DNA of 64,000 bases from Takakia lepidozioides. Its lineage: Eukaryota; Streptophyta; Takakiopsida; Takakiales; Takakiaceae. The stretch spans positions 45,985,053-46,049,052 of the forward strand of contig CM060732.1 of NCBI GenBank assembly GCA_030704615.1, in the 5' to 3' direction. Under the pieces are notes generated by a model that did not search any database, had not been told where the DNA came from, and saw only the letters and a list, made by a program, of their open reading frames with translations. The position numbers were made by a program, and so were the translations under genes. Below, one piece after another: positions 22,153-34,500 of the stretch (position 1 is the first letter of the stretch; each line of letters begins with the position of its first letter).

Positions 22153-22589
22153 TATGAATACGGGTGAATCTATAAATTCACTGGCGAGTTGCTAAGCAAT
22201 ATTTCCTTTTTTGGAGAACCAAGATTTTATCCAAGGGGAAGAAAATCCTTCATGTTTGTCATCCCAAGATGAAGTCACAAATAATTTCCTAATAATAATG
22301 CCAACTCACTCTCATATTATTAGTAACGGTCCAAGTCAAGAGTTACATAGTATTGCTTCAGTCATGCACACATATTTTTCTTAAGCTTGCCAGCAAGTCT
22401 TTTTTGTGCTTCTGAAAGCATTCTTGGCCATATATATGTATATATCTACATCCTTTTTCAACTGTGCATTTGGGCCTCCGTCGCCTTTTTCAACTTAAGC
22501 AAAGAAAAAACATGACAACTAATATACCTGATTTTGGCGGTTAAATTGTTCCTGTAATTTTGATTTTAACAGATATTAGGACGGATAAA

Positions 22590-23050
22590 GGAACAAGCAG
22601 CTAGCGATATATCAGGCCACCTCTTTGCGAATAGTGGAATCTATTTTCCATAAAACTTGATATTTCATCCATTTGTTCCTCATAAGTTGTTCAAGTAACA
22701 GAGATGTTACCTGGAAAAGGCTACACTAGGGAAGTACTTCGTTTTCAGCAAAGGTGAAGGCACAACAAGGTGCTTAGTGATTTTTGACACTGCCCACATG
22801 GTCTCCTTGGCTACCCTTGAGCCAACAAGCGACTAGTCGCATATGGCTCCTCTTTGTGAATAATGAAATCTACTTTCATCCATAATAAACATTCATCCAT
22901 TTATTTCTCACAAGTTGTTTAATACCAGAGATATAACCTGAGAGAGGTGTTACCTGGAGAAGGCACAGAAGGAATGATTTCTCAACAAAGGAGAGGTGGT
23001 GACACTTGGGAAGGCACAGCAGGGGCTTAGCCTTTTTTGACACTGATGCA
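22590..23050. repeat. two-copy direct repeat of about 225 bp
   Basis: 22590-22805 and 22815-23050 share, in order, 'ctctttg(c/t)gaata', 'catccattt(g/a)tt', 'aagttgtt', 'gttacctgga(a/g)aaggc', 'ggcacaac/ggcacagc' and 'ttttttgacactg'. Neither is coding. Confidence 0.6.
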
Positions 23051-25505
23051 TAGGTACCAGTCCCTCTTTAGAATAAAGAGAAGCCAATAAATATATGTAC
23101 TATGTGGGGGTATGCAACTTGTTTTCATCATGTTATGGGTGGTGTGAAAAAGGACCTGCATATAAATGGCCATGCAGCAAGAGGAAAAAACCAAATAAAG
23201 AACCCAGGTCCACAAAAAGACTTAGTTGGATTTCATTCTTTCCTTCTGTCCCTTTTCTTAAGAAAAAAAAATAAAAAAAATCCTTTCATAATCCCTTTCA
23301 GTTGAAGTTGGGGTTGTCAATTCCGGCCGGCTGCATGAGAAGAAAAGCCCCCAAGTGAGGAAAAACAAAGAACCCACAAGTGAGGAAGAGTGGGGGTGGG
23401 CGAGGGAGGTGTGGGGGTAGCTGCACCGCCTCCGTAGCAACCTATAACAACAGTGACATGCGTGGGCCCATAAGGCCAAGATCCTTCGAGCCCACTAGGG
23501 TAGGGCTTGGTTTGCTCTTTGTGATTGGCGCTGTCGATGGATTCACGGATCTGATTCATGAATGCCATGCGTCAGACTTGACCGGACTTCTCTGAAAACC
23601 GAAAGAGAAGGAAGGAAAAGCAAGTTGGATTAGTGTGCATGTATGTGCATGTACAGAGGAGAAGAGGGAGAGGAGGGTGGGCCCGGAGTGAGTCTGACAT
23701 TTCAGATGGGAAAGCGAGAGACGAGGCCTTACAAAACGGACATATTGCTGACATGGCCCATATGAGCATCCTAAACACTCGCTTCTTGGGTGCTGTTCTT
23801 CTTGCAGCCCTGCTGCTGCTTGGGTGAGGAAGAATGCAGCTGCAGTGGTGGTGACAAGCTGCCATCTACCTCCAGCCGGTCACCTGCAACTGTGTCTCGG
23901 AGAGTAGTTTTGTTGGGTCCCTCTCTGTTGCGGAATCTCTTTCGCACGGGCTGGAGATTGGAGAATTCTTGGAGGGAGGGCGTGTGTAGAGGCGAGCACC
24001 CACCGCCTGATCTCGTGTTCAGCTTGCTTTCAAGCAGGTCGGCAACGGACCTGTTGGGGTGCCCTTGTAGGAAAAAATTGCGTGCACCCAGCCAAGGAAT
24101 TCGGCAGCATTCTCACTCTAGGGGGATGGTGATGGCTTGCAGTACATCTCGATTCTTCCAATTGGGAAGGTGGCTGCTCGCTGTTCCTCTGTGCGTGTTT
24201 CTTCAAGCATTGTATCCCCGTCTCGTCCGTGTTGTTGTGCTTGTTTTTGTTTGTCTTTTACTCCGGACCTCTTCCTTATTGGAGGCGGGTAGGCTCCTTT
24301 TCGTTGTGGTTTTTCAAACGTTGATCCTTCTCTGCTTCCCTTCCATGTTCTGACAATCGTTCGAGAAAGTACATTGTTTCTCTGTCTCATGGTTGCGATC
24401 CAGTCGATCGAAGGAGTTCCCCCTCGCAATTCCGTTGTCTGTCTGACGTTTTCGCAGCTAGTGTTTCCAATCCCTCGATTGAAAGTTTTCATTACTATCT
24501 TTAGAGTTCATCAGCGATTGAGATGAAACTGAAGGGAGTTCTGCCTGCCTTGCCACAGTTCTTTGAAAGTTGTTTACAAACCAAAGCGGATCCAAATGCA
24601 TATACCGCATGGATTTATTGAGTGCCCATCTATTGCACCTCAGTACGAATTGTCGAGGAATTTCTGAAGAATGGTTAATTCTTGTGCAATTTGACCTTGG
24701 TCATCTTGTTTAGCTGTAGGTCGGATGATGAGTCGGAAGACCCAGTTTTGGGGTGCTTGGGTTGATGTTTTGTAAACTGGTATACAAGCACTCACAATGC
24801 ATGAATATCATATGGATGAAAGTGCACTCAGTTTTCAACTCCTGTCTGACAACTCTCTTCTGCCATGATTGTCTCGAAGTGGCCACTCATTTTTGATGAA
24901 TTTGCAGGTAGTGAGAGAATCAATTTTGTCAGTCGCTTGAGGGTGAGCAAATGGGCTCCCGCAGCTCTAAGTCCAGCTCCGGACCTTCAGATGAAGGCTT
25001 ACATATTGAAATCCAAGGTCAGCTGTTCAATGAGATTATCTGCTTTACTCTCTTCTCTGCTCTTGGCAACAACTGATGGAATCGATGGGGGTTTCCTGTT
25101 ATTTACCTTTGTCCTATGGGACCTGTAGTCCTCTCTGGATGTATAGTTCGTTTATTTCTCTTCCCTGTAGTGATTCAGGTCTGGTTTCACCTTTACGAAC
25201 TTTGATCGATGTTTGCCTTTCTACATTGTTATTCTAATCTGTCTCCCTGGCCAATATGATCAATTCTTCTTATACTTCTCTTGGAGAAGTGATTTAGTCT
25301 GTCTTTCTATTGGTTACAGCCACCATGTATGTTACACAGGCTCTCTCTCCATTTTTTTTGGGTGAAACGGGGCAAATCCTAATTTGTGTGGAAAATCACT
25401 CTCTGGCTCTCATCTCGCTCCCATTTGTTCCTAAAAAATGCATGTGATTCATTTCTGGGAATGATGTTCTTAACAGTCGCTTTCATTTAGTTAATGGTGG
25501 GACAG
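23051..25505 (+). other. region upstream of the Dicer-like gene: likely promoter, 5' UTR and unassigned first exon(s)
   Basis: The segment 23,380-24,350 is markedly GC-richer than its surroundings and has pyrimidine-rich tracts, as expected of a transcription start region. The first exon I can place (25506) begins in phase, with two bases completing a codon, so at least one upstream coding exon must exist. Candidate ATG frames at 23763 and 24865 were considered. Neither gives a convincing family match, and the 24865 frame does not end in the required phase. Confidence 0.4.
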
Positions 25506-28500
25506 AGACTGAGAGCAAGCAATCTCAAGACATATCTAGGAAGCGGAAGAGGGATGTATTGGATGAAGTGGAATGGCTGGATGAGGATAGGGATGATCCG
25601 TTGTTACTTTCAAAGGTGAAGACAAGAGCTAATAAAAAAAAGAAGGTGAAGAAAGTCCATATGACTTCAGTAACCAAGGTCAGGAGAAAGCCGGCAGTCC
25701 AAGCAGCACCACGAGTGAAGGAGCTCATCCTGGTGAACCCGGAGGCCAAGGCTCGTCGGTAGGCTCTTAACCCAAGTATTAATGGAAGCCGTGGGTGCAA
25801 CACTAGATTGTTGACTTCAGCTTGGATGAAATTCATGCTCCTATACTTGTATCCTTTGAGTCGGCCTTGAGGTTCAAATATATCCCACAAATCACATGAG
25901 GGGCAATGTCATTTGGTCTTGGCTTGTGTCACGCACGACATCTCAGGCATCAGTTAGCAACTTGAAGAATACATCACGCATAAGCAAAGATCTGTCTTAG
26001 TGTTAAGTGCAGTTGTTATCGAAATTTCTTTAGCTATTATGTGACAGACCCTCTGACAACGATCAACAACACTGTTCTAACTGATGATCTCCACCCTCTG
26101 GGTACTGTTGGTGCAATTACAGGTATCAGCTTGAGTTTCTGGAGAAAGCATTGCATCAAAACACAATTTTGTATTTGGAAACAGGGTGCGGCAAGACCTT
26201 GATAGCAGTGCTTCTGATAAAAGCTCTTGCAAAAAACCTTCGCATTGACGGAGAAAAACGCATCGTTGTGTTTCTTGTACCAACGGTTCATCTTGTCCAA
26301 CAGGTAAGTGAAATGAAATGAAATGAAATGGTACTTTATAACGTCCGCAGAAAGCTCAAAGAGAGAAAACAGAGAGAGAGAGAGAGAGAGAGAGAAGACT
26401 CTTGCCGAAGCTGGCGTAACTAAGAGCCACTTCGCCTTGTGGTTACTGCCACTTTTCAGGGGTGGGTGAGAGAAAACAAATTATGCAGAGGCAGGGAGAT
26501 GAAATGAAATGAAATGGTACTTTATAACGTCCGCGGAAAGCTCATAGAGCTTATGGGACAAAATGGAAACATGAGAGAGGAACAAGTCCAGAAACCACAA
26601 TTAATGTTCTAGCGAATGTCGAAGGGTGAAAGCCTCGTGCAGGTAGGCTGCCAAGCATTTTTGATCCTCATAGTGGAAGACATCAGTGAGAGTTTGGTTT
26701 TGCACTGATAGTGGAATCTCCCACGGATCTCGTAGTATAGAGGGCAGTAGAAGAAGAAGTGTGCTTCAGTTTCGAGTTCCTGGCTGCGCCCTATGCAAGC
26801 TGGACATAGGCGGTCCTCCCGTTGCAGGTTTTCCCATCTGCCAGTCTCTATCCGTAGGTTGTGGGAACCCACCCTGAACCGCCCCAATGCCCTCAGGAGG
26901 GAAGGAGATAAGGATGCTGGAAGGTAATTTGCTCTCAAGATTCTATTGTCGCGGAGCACCAAGAATGTCTCTCGATAGAAGTGGAGCTTTGTTGTGAGAT
27001 TGGGTAGCTTCCAAGTTCTCTGGACATGTAATTCCATAAGCTCTCTCCTAATGAGTCTGTTGCGGTCATGTCTGGATGTGATGTCCACCTCATCTGGATT
27101 CATTGGTAATAGGAAAGCAGTAGAAAGTCCGTTACGTGAAAAGGAATGGTACTTATTAACGTCCGAAGTACCTAACTTTATAATGTCTAGGGAAAGATCA
27201 AAGAGCTTATGAGACAGGAGATAGCAGGAAATGAAATGGTACTTTATAACAAAATGAAATGAAATGAACTGAAATGTTGCTTTATAACGTCCGCGGAAAG
27301 CTCTTAGAGCTTATGGGACAAAGTGGAAGGAAACATGAGAGAGGAGACAAAAGAATAAAAAACTATTGTTTGAGTGATAAGTGGTACTTCGAGTGGTACT
27401 TTATAACGAAATGAAATGGTGCTTTATAACGTCCGCGGAAAGAAAGATGTAGAGAGATTGAGTGTTCCCCGTGGAATGCTGGTGCCGCTGTATCCTTGAG
27501 GGCTAAGTACTTGATGAATGTAAACTCTTCTGGAGCCAGTTCTACCCACCCACCAGGGTAGCCTACCATAGCACTTGCACACAGCCAACAGCACTTTAGT
27601 TGCATGGACTCAAGTGTGCTGAAAGATTGGTTGGTGTGGGGGGGGGGGGGACTAGACCTTTGGAGCTCAGTCACAGATGTGAGTCAGATTCCTGTAACTC
27701 CACTGCCAGTCACAAGGTACTGGGGGGAGAAGAGAGTAATTTAGTAGCTCCAAAGGAAACCCAAAGGGCCCATGGGACTGTATGTAAGTGCAAGAAAAAA
27801 GAATTTCAGGGATTTCAGCTGTTAAGTTATTCCATGTTATCATCTGGAACTGAGATGCTTACCTAATCAATGTTTGGGCCAGCAATCAGATGTTGTCGAA
27901 ATTCATACAGACTTGAAGGTGGGCCGGTATTGGGGTGACAAGGGCGTTGATTATTGGGACTTGCAAGTATGGCAGAAGGAGATCGCTCTGAACGAGGTAT
28001 CCCATGCCCTTGTCTGTGAGAATTTTGAAAGTTCACTGCTGCAGTTGTTTGAAGGGCCTACTTCTGAGGACATACTCTTGATTGCTGGGTGATAATCTTG
28101 GGATAAATACAACTTGCCACGCAGTTTGACGGCCAACAATGTGTGCAACCCCTGTCGGGAGAGTCGGCAGTATGTGTATTTATGGTGTTTGAGCTCTCAC
28201 AGTAATTTTTCTTTAGAGACATTAATGGAAGTTGCAGAATGCCAGGCGTACTCACACATTCAACTTTGTGAGAAAATGAAACTACAGAATATCTAACGTA
28301 CTAACTTATTTTGGCTGTGGATGGCTGCGGCTACTATCAACGCTTCAGACAGCAGTTGGACAGACATGCTTGTGGTGAATTTATTTTTGGTCACCTAAGA
28401 GGTCTCTGCTTACATATCTCGTATTTTACCTGGCAGGTAATGGTGATGACAGCACAAATATTTCTTGATGGGTTGCTTCATGGGTTTTTCAAACTCGATA

Positions 28501-31500
28501 TGGTGGAACTCCTCATCCTGGATGAGTGCCATCATGCTACAAAGAATCATGCCTATGCCAAAATCATGAGGGTTAGTTCTCATTCATCATGATCTTATAT
28601 TTGAATTGGTCAGATGTTGTGTCTTTGCTGGTGCATGTTCTTTTGCTTTTGAGGGTAGGGTGGGGGAGTACAAATAGAACTTGGTTCTAGCATCTAGCAT
28701 CACAGGGCTGGGAAGGTCACAATTCAACATAGCACCCTATTTATTTAAGTAGGTAGGGTTGCCTTGCTGTTTACGGAATGTATGAGGAAGAGTGGTAAGA
28801 CTGTTCACAGATAACAGGGATAAGAGGCCCAAAATGTAGCCAACTATTAACATTGCCTTGGGTTGGCAGTGCCACCTTCCTGTCCCCAACATTATTATTT
28901 TGGGGTGCTAAGACTATTAATGGGGTGGTGGCTTGGTTTCTCTTGGTGGCAGACTTTCTATCATACCTCAACCTCAAGGAGGCCAAAGATCTTTGGAATG
29001 ACAGCGTCACCAGTGACACGGAAAGGTGACACTGCTGTCTCCATTTCTTGCTTGGGCCATGGAGGGTGAAACTGAACTTGAAGAATTTGCTGAGATTGGA
29101 GTGAGACTAAGCAAGATGGTTCTGTTATTATCTTCCTTGTTCTTTGGTTATGCTGCGAGTATCAGTGGGAGATATGATGGACAGGATGTGCAGCCCTCTA
29201 AAGGTAAAGGATGCTTTTGTTTGGACAGGGGTGACCACAAGTAGCGACTGTGCAGACGAGCTACAAAGACTGGAAGATATGCTTGATTCTAAGGTGTGCT
29301 TCTTTGGTCAACAGCCCCAGACAATCTCCCCCTCCACAAAGTGGTTTGTTAGAAGGATTGAGTCTCCTTTAGCATATTATCGTATTCCGAGTATTTGTGA
29401 AGCATTGGGTATCATCTACTTATGTTAGTGTGAAATGCCATGGAACTTAAATCACCTGGCATGATTACAGGTACTTGCTTTGAAAGATAGAAGCGAAGTG
29501 GAGGCATATGCACCCACTCCAAACATAATCACAAAACACTACAGCCCGCCGTTTTTCGATACCAAGCCTTATAAATTGCAATTGGAGGCCCTTAAAGAAA
29601 AGGTGGGAAAAAGCATTGCCTTACCCTGTTCTCCATGGATTAAGAAACTCAATTTCATGTAATGACATGATGCACTGGCTGTTCTGACTATTAGTTGTCT
29701 AATCTGAAGTATTAGCTTTGAAGTACTTTAGTCCAATTCATGTTGGATGGTATAGGTGGTGGTAATAATCTGCTGTCTAACATCTGCTTTTGAGAAGGCT
29801 GCAGTATCAAAAGTCCAGTGGATATGTAAATGGCGGAGACGAAGATGGGTTCAAAGACAAAGAGGAATTTGTTGTGAAGCTGCACAAGCGGATCGCCAAG
29901 CTTCATAGCAGCCTTGAATATTGTTTGGAGCAACTGGGCTTCTGGTGCACCTACAAGGTAGGAGCCAAACCAAAGCACCCATAAAATTCTTTTTATGAAT
30001 GGTAGTACCATGTGATGACATCTAACACTGGTCTTTGTGCTTTTTCATATCGAGGTATTGTCTAAGTTTGAGAGCCTCATGGAGATATGTCACCAGGCAT
30101 CTCCATCAGGGATTGTCTGTCTCTGAAGAAGCAGTAGTAGTGGCCAAGGATATTGTAGTAGTGCAGATAGTGAAAGACAACATGTTCCTCAGTCTCAATC
30201 TCCTGGCTGCGTTGCCTAGCACATAAGTTTATTGTGTCCACAGGATGCTCAGAGACTAGTAGGACTAACCAGAGTATAGAGAGATGGGGTGTTGTGATAC
30301 AAAAACAAAATAGAGAAGAAAGTTCTAAAACTTCTCCTCTTACCTTTGTGGCCTTGGGTGGACTTTGTGTAACCAGGCTGCCGATTATTGGCTGAAAGGT
30401 GATAGTCTAGACCATGACCTGGATACATATGTGGACATTGCCAATGCCCTCAAGAAACAGAAAGATGCATTTCTCAGGGAGGCAATGCAGGTGCTACAAT
30501 CTGCTCTCCCGCAAGGTATGTGGATGTTCACACTTTTGGAAATGATTGTCTTGCAAGACAACATCTGCAAGGTCAAACCACATTCTGTTGCTTGCATCAT
30601 TCTCCACAAAACTGGATTGAGTTCTAGAGCTGTGTATAGGTCAATGACTAAGCTATTATGTCTGCATCCCATATCCCATCGATGAGCCTCACATGTCTCT
30701 TTAGTCGTACAAAAATCCACCTTAATGCATTCTGCACCATCTCTACCATAAAGGCTTTGAATGCTCTCCCGCACACCCTTAGCCACCTCAATGGGGCTAG
30801 GCCTTAGTTGTGAAGTTGTTTAAACACTAGAGTGGGTACTGCTGTGCTAGGGAAGTTTAGGCAGATGATGACAGCCTGATGACTGGAATGCATCCTGCCA
30901 GTTGACAGAAATTGACTGGAATATGCCCATTTGGTGCACTTTGTAGCTCAGTCTGCTGAAAGTGGCATGTGAGTTTGTCAGCTAGAATTTAGGGGTTTTG
31001 TCTGTTACGGAAACCATTACTCCTTGAATCTCATTAAATAGGAGATTTATGCATAGTTCTAAAGATCGTTACTGATTTTCAGGGTTGACAAATTTTGGGA
31101 ATACTGACGATGAGGTAGCCTCAGCAGTAAAAGCAGGCCTAATGACTCCAAAAGTCCAACTTCTGGTGAATGCTCTCTTGAAGTACAGGTTATTTCTTCT
31201 TTTCTTTTCTTTTTGAAAGGACTATACCCTAGTTAGAAAATCGAAAGGAATGGTTCTTGACTTCCAATTTTCGACTTTGTCAACATCAAGGTTGATGGAG
31301 TTCTCACTTCACATCACTGGCAAAGTACAATGTAGGCTTATGCTTAGAAGATTAATGGTGGACGATTATGACAAAGTAATGCAACAGTCTACACTTGAAC
31401 TAAATGTGCCATGTGTGGGGACTTTGCATGAGAACAAGTCTCTTTTGATCCTACCTGGTTTTGTGGCATAAGATCATTGTCATAAATTCAGAGGATGACC

Positions 31501-34500
31501 TCAAATAGATAGACATCTCATGTGTTGTGGATTGAACCTCCAAGTTTGTAAATCATCAGTTGCAAATTATGTTTGTTGACGTCCTTTTTGCAATCACCCT
31601 CCAGTAGTGGCTTTGCATGGCTTTCCTGGTCCACAGCATTTTGGCTCACTATGGTGGCTAGCATAGCAAATACAGCTGCAGGACTAGTCGTTGCTTATGT
31701 ACCGTTGTTGTTTCTAAAGACTGAAATGTGTTCTTTGGTGTTGTAGGGAGGTTGACGACATAAGCTGCATTGTCTTTGTGGATAGAGTGGTTGCGGCTGT
31801 GGTTCTTGCAAGCGTCGTGACCCACCTAGGTTGTCTCTCGACATTTCTCCGCTCAGACTCTCTGACTGGTTTCAGTGGTCCTGACTCCAATCGTAATCAA
31901 CAGCTTCGGACCATTGAATCCTTCCGAGCTGGCAAGGTGGGAAGTTCCTTCTCGTGGATTTATTATGCCCATGCAGCTAGGCTAATTGTGACGAGCCATG
32001 ATTCATTACCAAGTTTTTCTAACCCTCCCTCTATGTTCTAGCATAAAAGGAAACTGGGATTATTTTAATGACTATAATTAGGTAGTTCCATTTATAGATA
32101 AAGCATTGCTTCATGGAGGTAGGGGACTTCTAGATATAAGAAGCTGGCACTTGTGTCTTGCACGGTGCCTTCCATGGTTGGTGGGAGAGCTTCAGTAAAA
32201 TCTGTTTTATATTTTTTCCTATTATTCCTGATCCTATTTCCAACATGGTATCAGATAATGCAATATGATCAATCTTGAGTCTGCAGGTGAACCTTTTGGT
32301 GGCCACGGATGTTGCTGAAGAAGGTCTGGATGTCCAAAGCTGCAAATCTGTCATTCGTTTTGATATACCGAAGACTGCAAAAAGCTCCATCCAGTCTCGG
32401 GGTCGTGCTCGTCGGCCTGGCTCTGACTTCATTGTGTTGATCGAAAGGTTTGGATAACAACTCTTTAAGTTAGTCTTGTTATTCACATCTGTCTTGTTAT
32501 TCAGGGAAAAGTCTTAGAACCAGCTGCCTGTGATTTGAAGCCATATTGGCTTGTCTTGCCTCAACCAAGACCTGATACAGTATATTGTGGTGTAATGGAG
32601 TAGGGACAACGTGAAACAGGAGAACCTGCTGCATTCTGTGATGACTAGTGAAGCGTCAATGAGGGAGCAAGCTCTCGACAGGGTTCACATTCAGCCTAAT
32701 GCTAGCTTGCCACCGCAGGTGGCAGTGGAAGCCTTCCATGTGGAGGCAACTGGCTGCATAATGGACACCAACTCCAGTGTTGCCTTCATCTATCGCTACT
32801 GCTCCAAGTTGCCAGGAGACAAGTTTGTCACCCTACCCTTTCACTAGATGATGATATTGTACTTTGGTTGATCTAGACAATTGACGTCACTCGTTCATGG
32901 GTTTCCGCTGTGCTTTTCTTTTCGATTTTTGTGAAGGAGACAACTACATTGACTTCCTTGGAATATGTGTTCTATCTTCCCTAATGAATGTTGGAACATT
33001 TATATATATGATTCTATTCGTTGGATGTGACAGATACTACATCCCGAGGCCTGAATTTTTCTTTGAAGAAAAAGAAAGTTTGCATGTTTGCACAATCAAA
33101 CTGCCCCCAAATGCCCCTATCCCCCATGTTGTTGGATCTGCACGGCGGGGTGCTCTTTTAGCCAAACAAGTGGCTTGTTTGGAGGCCTGTAAAATCTTGT
33201 ATGCAAATGGCGCACTAAATGTCCACCTGCTGCCAATCTCTGACAACGAGCAGCTAGATGAGGAAGAGTGCATGAAATTGAAAAATACTACTGGTGCAGG
33301 TACACTGAAGTTCTTTGATTGGTTTTGTTCTTGATTCACAAGTCTTCTCGTTTGAGGTGTTTCTGTTTGTGGTTGTGCTTCAAATTGGGGTTTCCTGCTT
33401 GCTGGCACCCCCACAGAACATATCTGGCAAGGAGCAAACTTGGACAAGCTAATTGCTAGGATAAGTTTGGAAAGTGATACAGGTTTGTCAGCAACTGTAA
33501 TTGTGGGGTGGTCAATCTAATCTTCAGAATTTCTTAGGTACCAACAAACAGAAGGAGCTCCATTCAACTGTGGTGACAGCTGCCTTGCAAGGTGGATGGG
33601 CAACAAGCACGGGAGGAGCATGCCTGCATGCGTATAAATTAATGCTTACCTCAGATACTCCTGAAGATAAAGCCTTCACAAATTTTGTGTTTCTGCTGGA
33701 TTCAGAGCTTGATGATGATGTTGCACACCTGGAAACTCAGCTATACTTGACTCGTGGAAGGGTGGCAAGAGCTTGCTTTGCTCCAGCTGGGAAAGTCAAG
33801 CTCACCTCAAACCAGGTGACATAGTAACTGTAAGGTGACCAGTGACTTTCAGTGAATGTGATAGTTCCACACCATGCTGTGAAAGTTGAAGAGAACCATG
33901 GTTGAGCACTCATTGACACTACTCAGAGCTGGTGATGATTGCTTGGCACCTGACTCTCTGGTGCTGGACCTGTTGGAAAACCTAACACTCTGTCCAATCT
34001 TGCAGATTTTGCTTGTATCACACCATGATTCTGTATGTGCAGCAAGAGTGGCCATGGGCTGAATCATCTTCTGTATTTCAATGTTGTGATTTTGCTACTT
34101 GCAGGTGATGGATGCGAAGGCATTCCAAGAGTTGCTATTCAATGGAATGTTCAGTAAGCTTATTCGACGAACAAGAAAGGAAGGGGAGCCTGACAGGTTG
34201 TCGTGTTTGCTGACTTCTGCAACTCAGAAGGCAAAACTATGGCCTTCAAACCGAATCTACTTGCTACTACCATTAGTCTCCAACAGTTGTGCTGATTTGG
34301 CTATTGACTGGGAGGGCCTCAGAGCCACTGCCAAAGCTGGTGAGGCACTTTCTCATGCTTTTAATCAGGAGAAAACTCAGGTGTCTGTAAGCCTGGCGAG
34401 ATCTGCCATATCCTTTTGCAAGAATGGTTTTGCCTCATCAGTGATCAGGGGACAGGAGGGAAAGCTGCTTCAACTTGCGGAAGGGCGCACAATGTGTGCA

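Larger units (their letters stand above)
21520..22205. repeat. direct-repeat cluster with diverged copies
   Basis: Three diverged direct copies of a block starting 'tatgaata(c/t)(g/t)gg' and containing 'gtgaatct(a/g)taa' begin near 21527, 21814 and 22153. A second block ('gatgaagtcacaaat' to 'cttaagcttgc(t/c)agcaagtc') occurs at 21899-22005 and 22269-22400. These are interleaved with SINE-like heads. Confidence 0.6.

Noticed and set aside
23572-24492. Several frames of 90-190 codons on both strands in the GC-rich patch
   Set aside because: No frame has recognisable domains or family-like composition, and all overlap one another. It is better read as promoter or 5' UTR sequence of the Dicer-like gene.
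24865-25128. ATG frame 24865 as first exon of the Dicer-like gene
   Set aside because: Its possible donor leaves phase 0, but exon 25506 needs one base carried over. The residues do not resemble a Dicer N-terminus.
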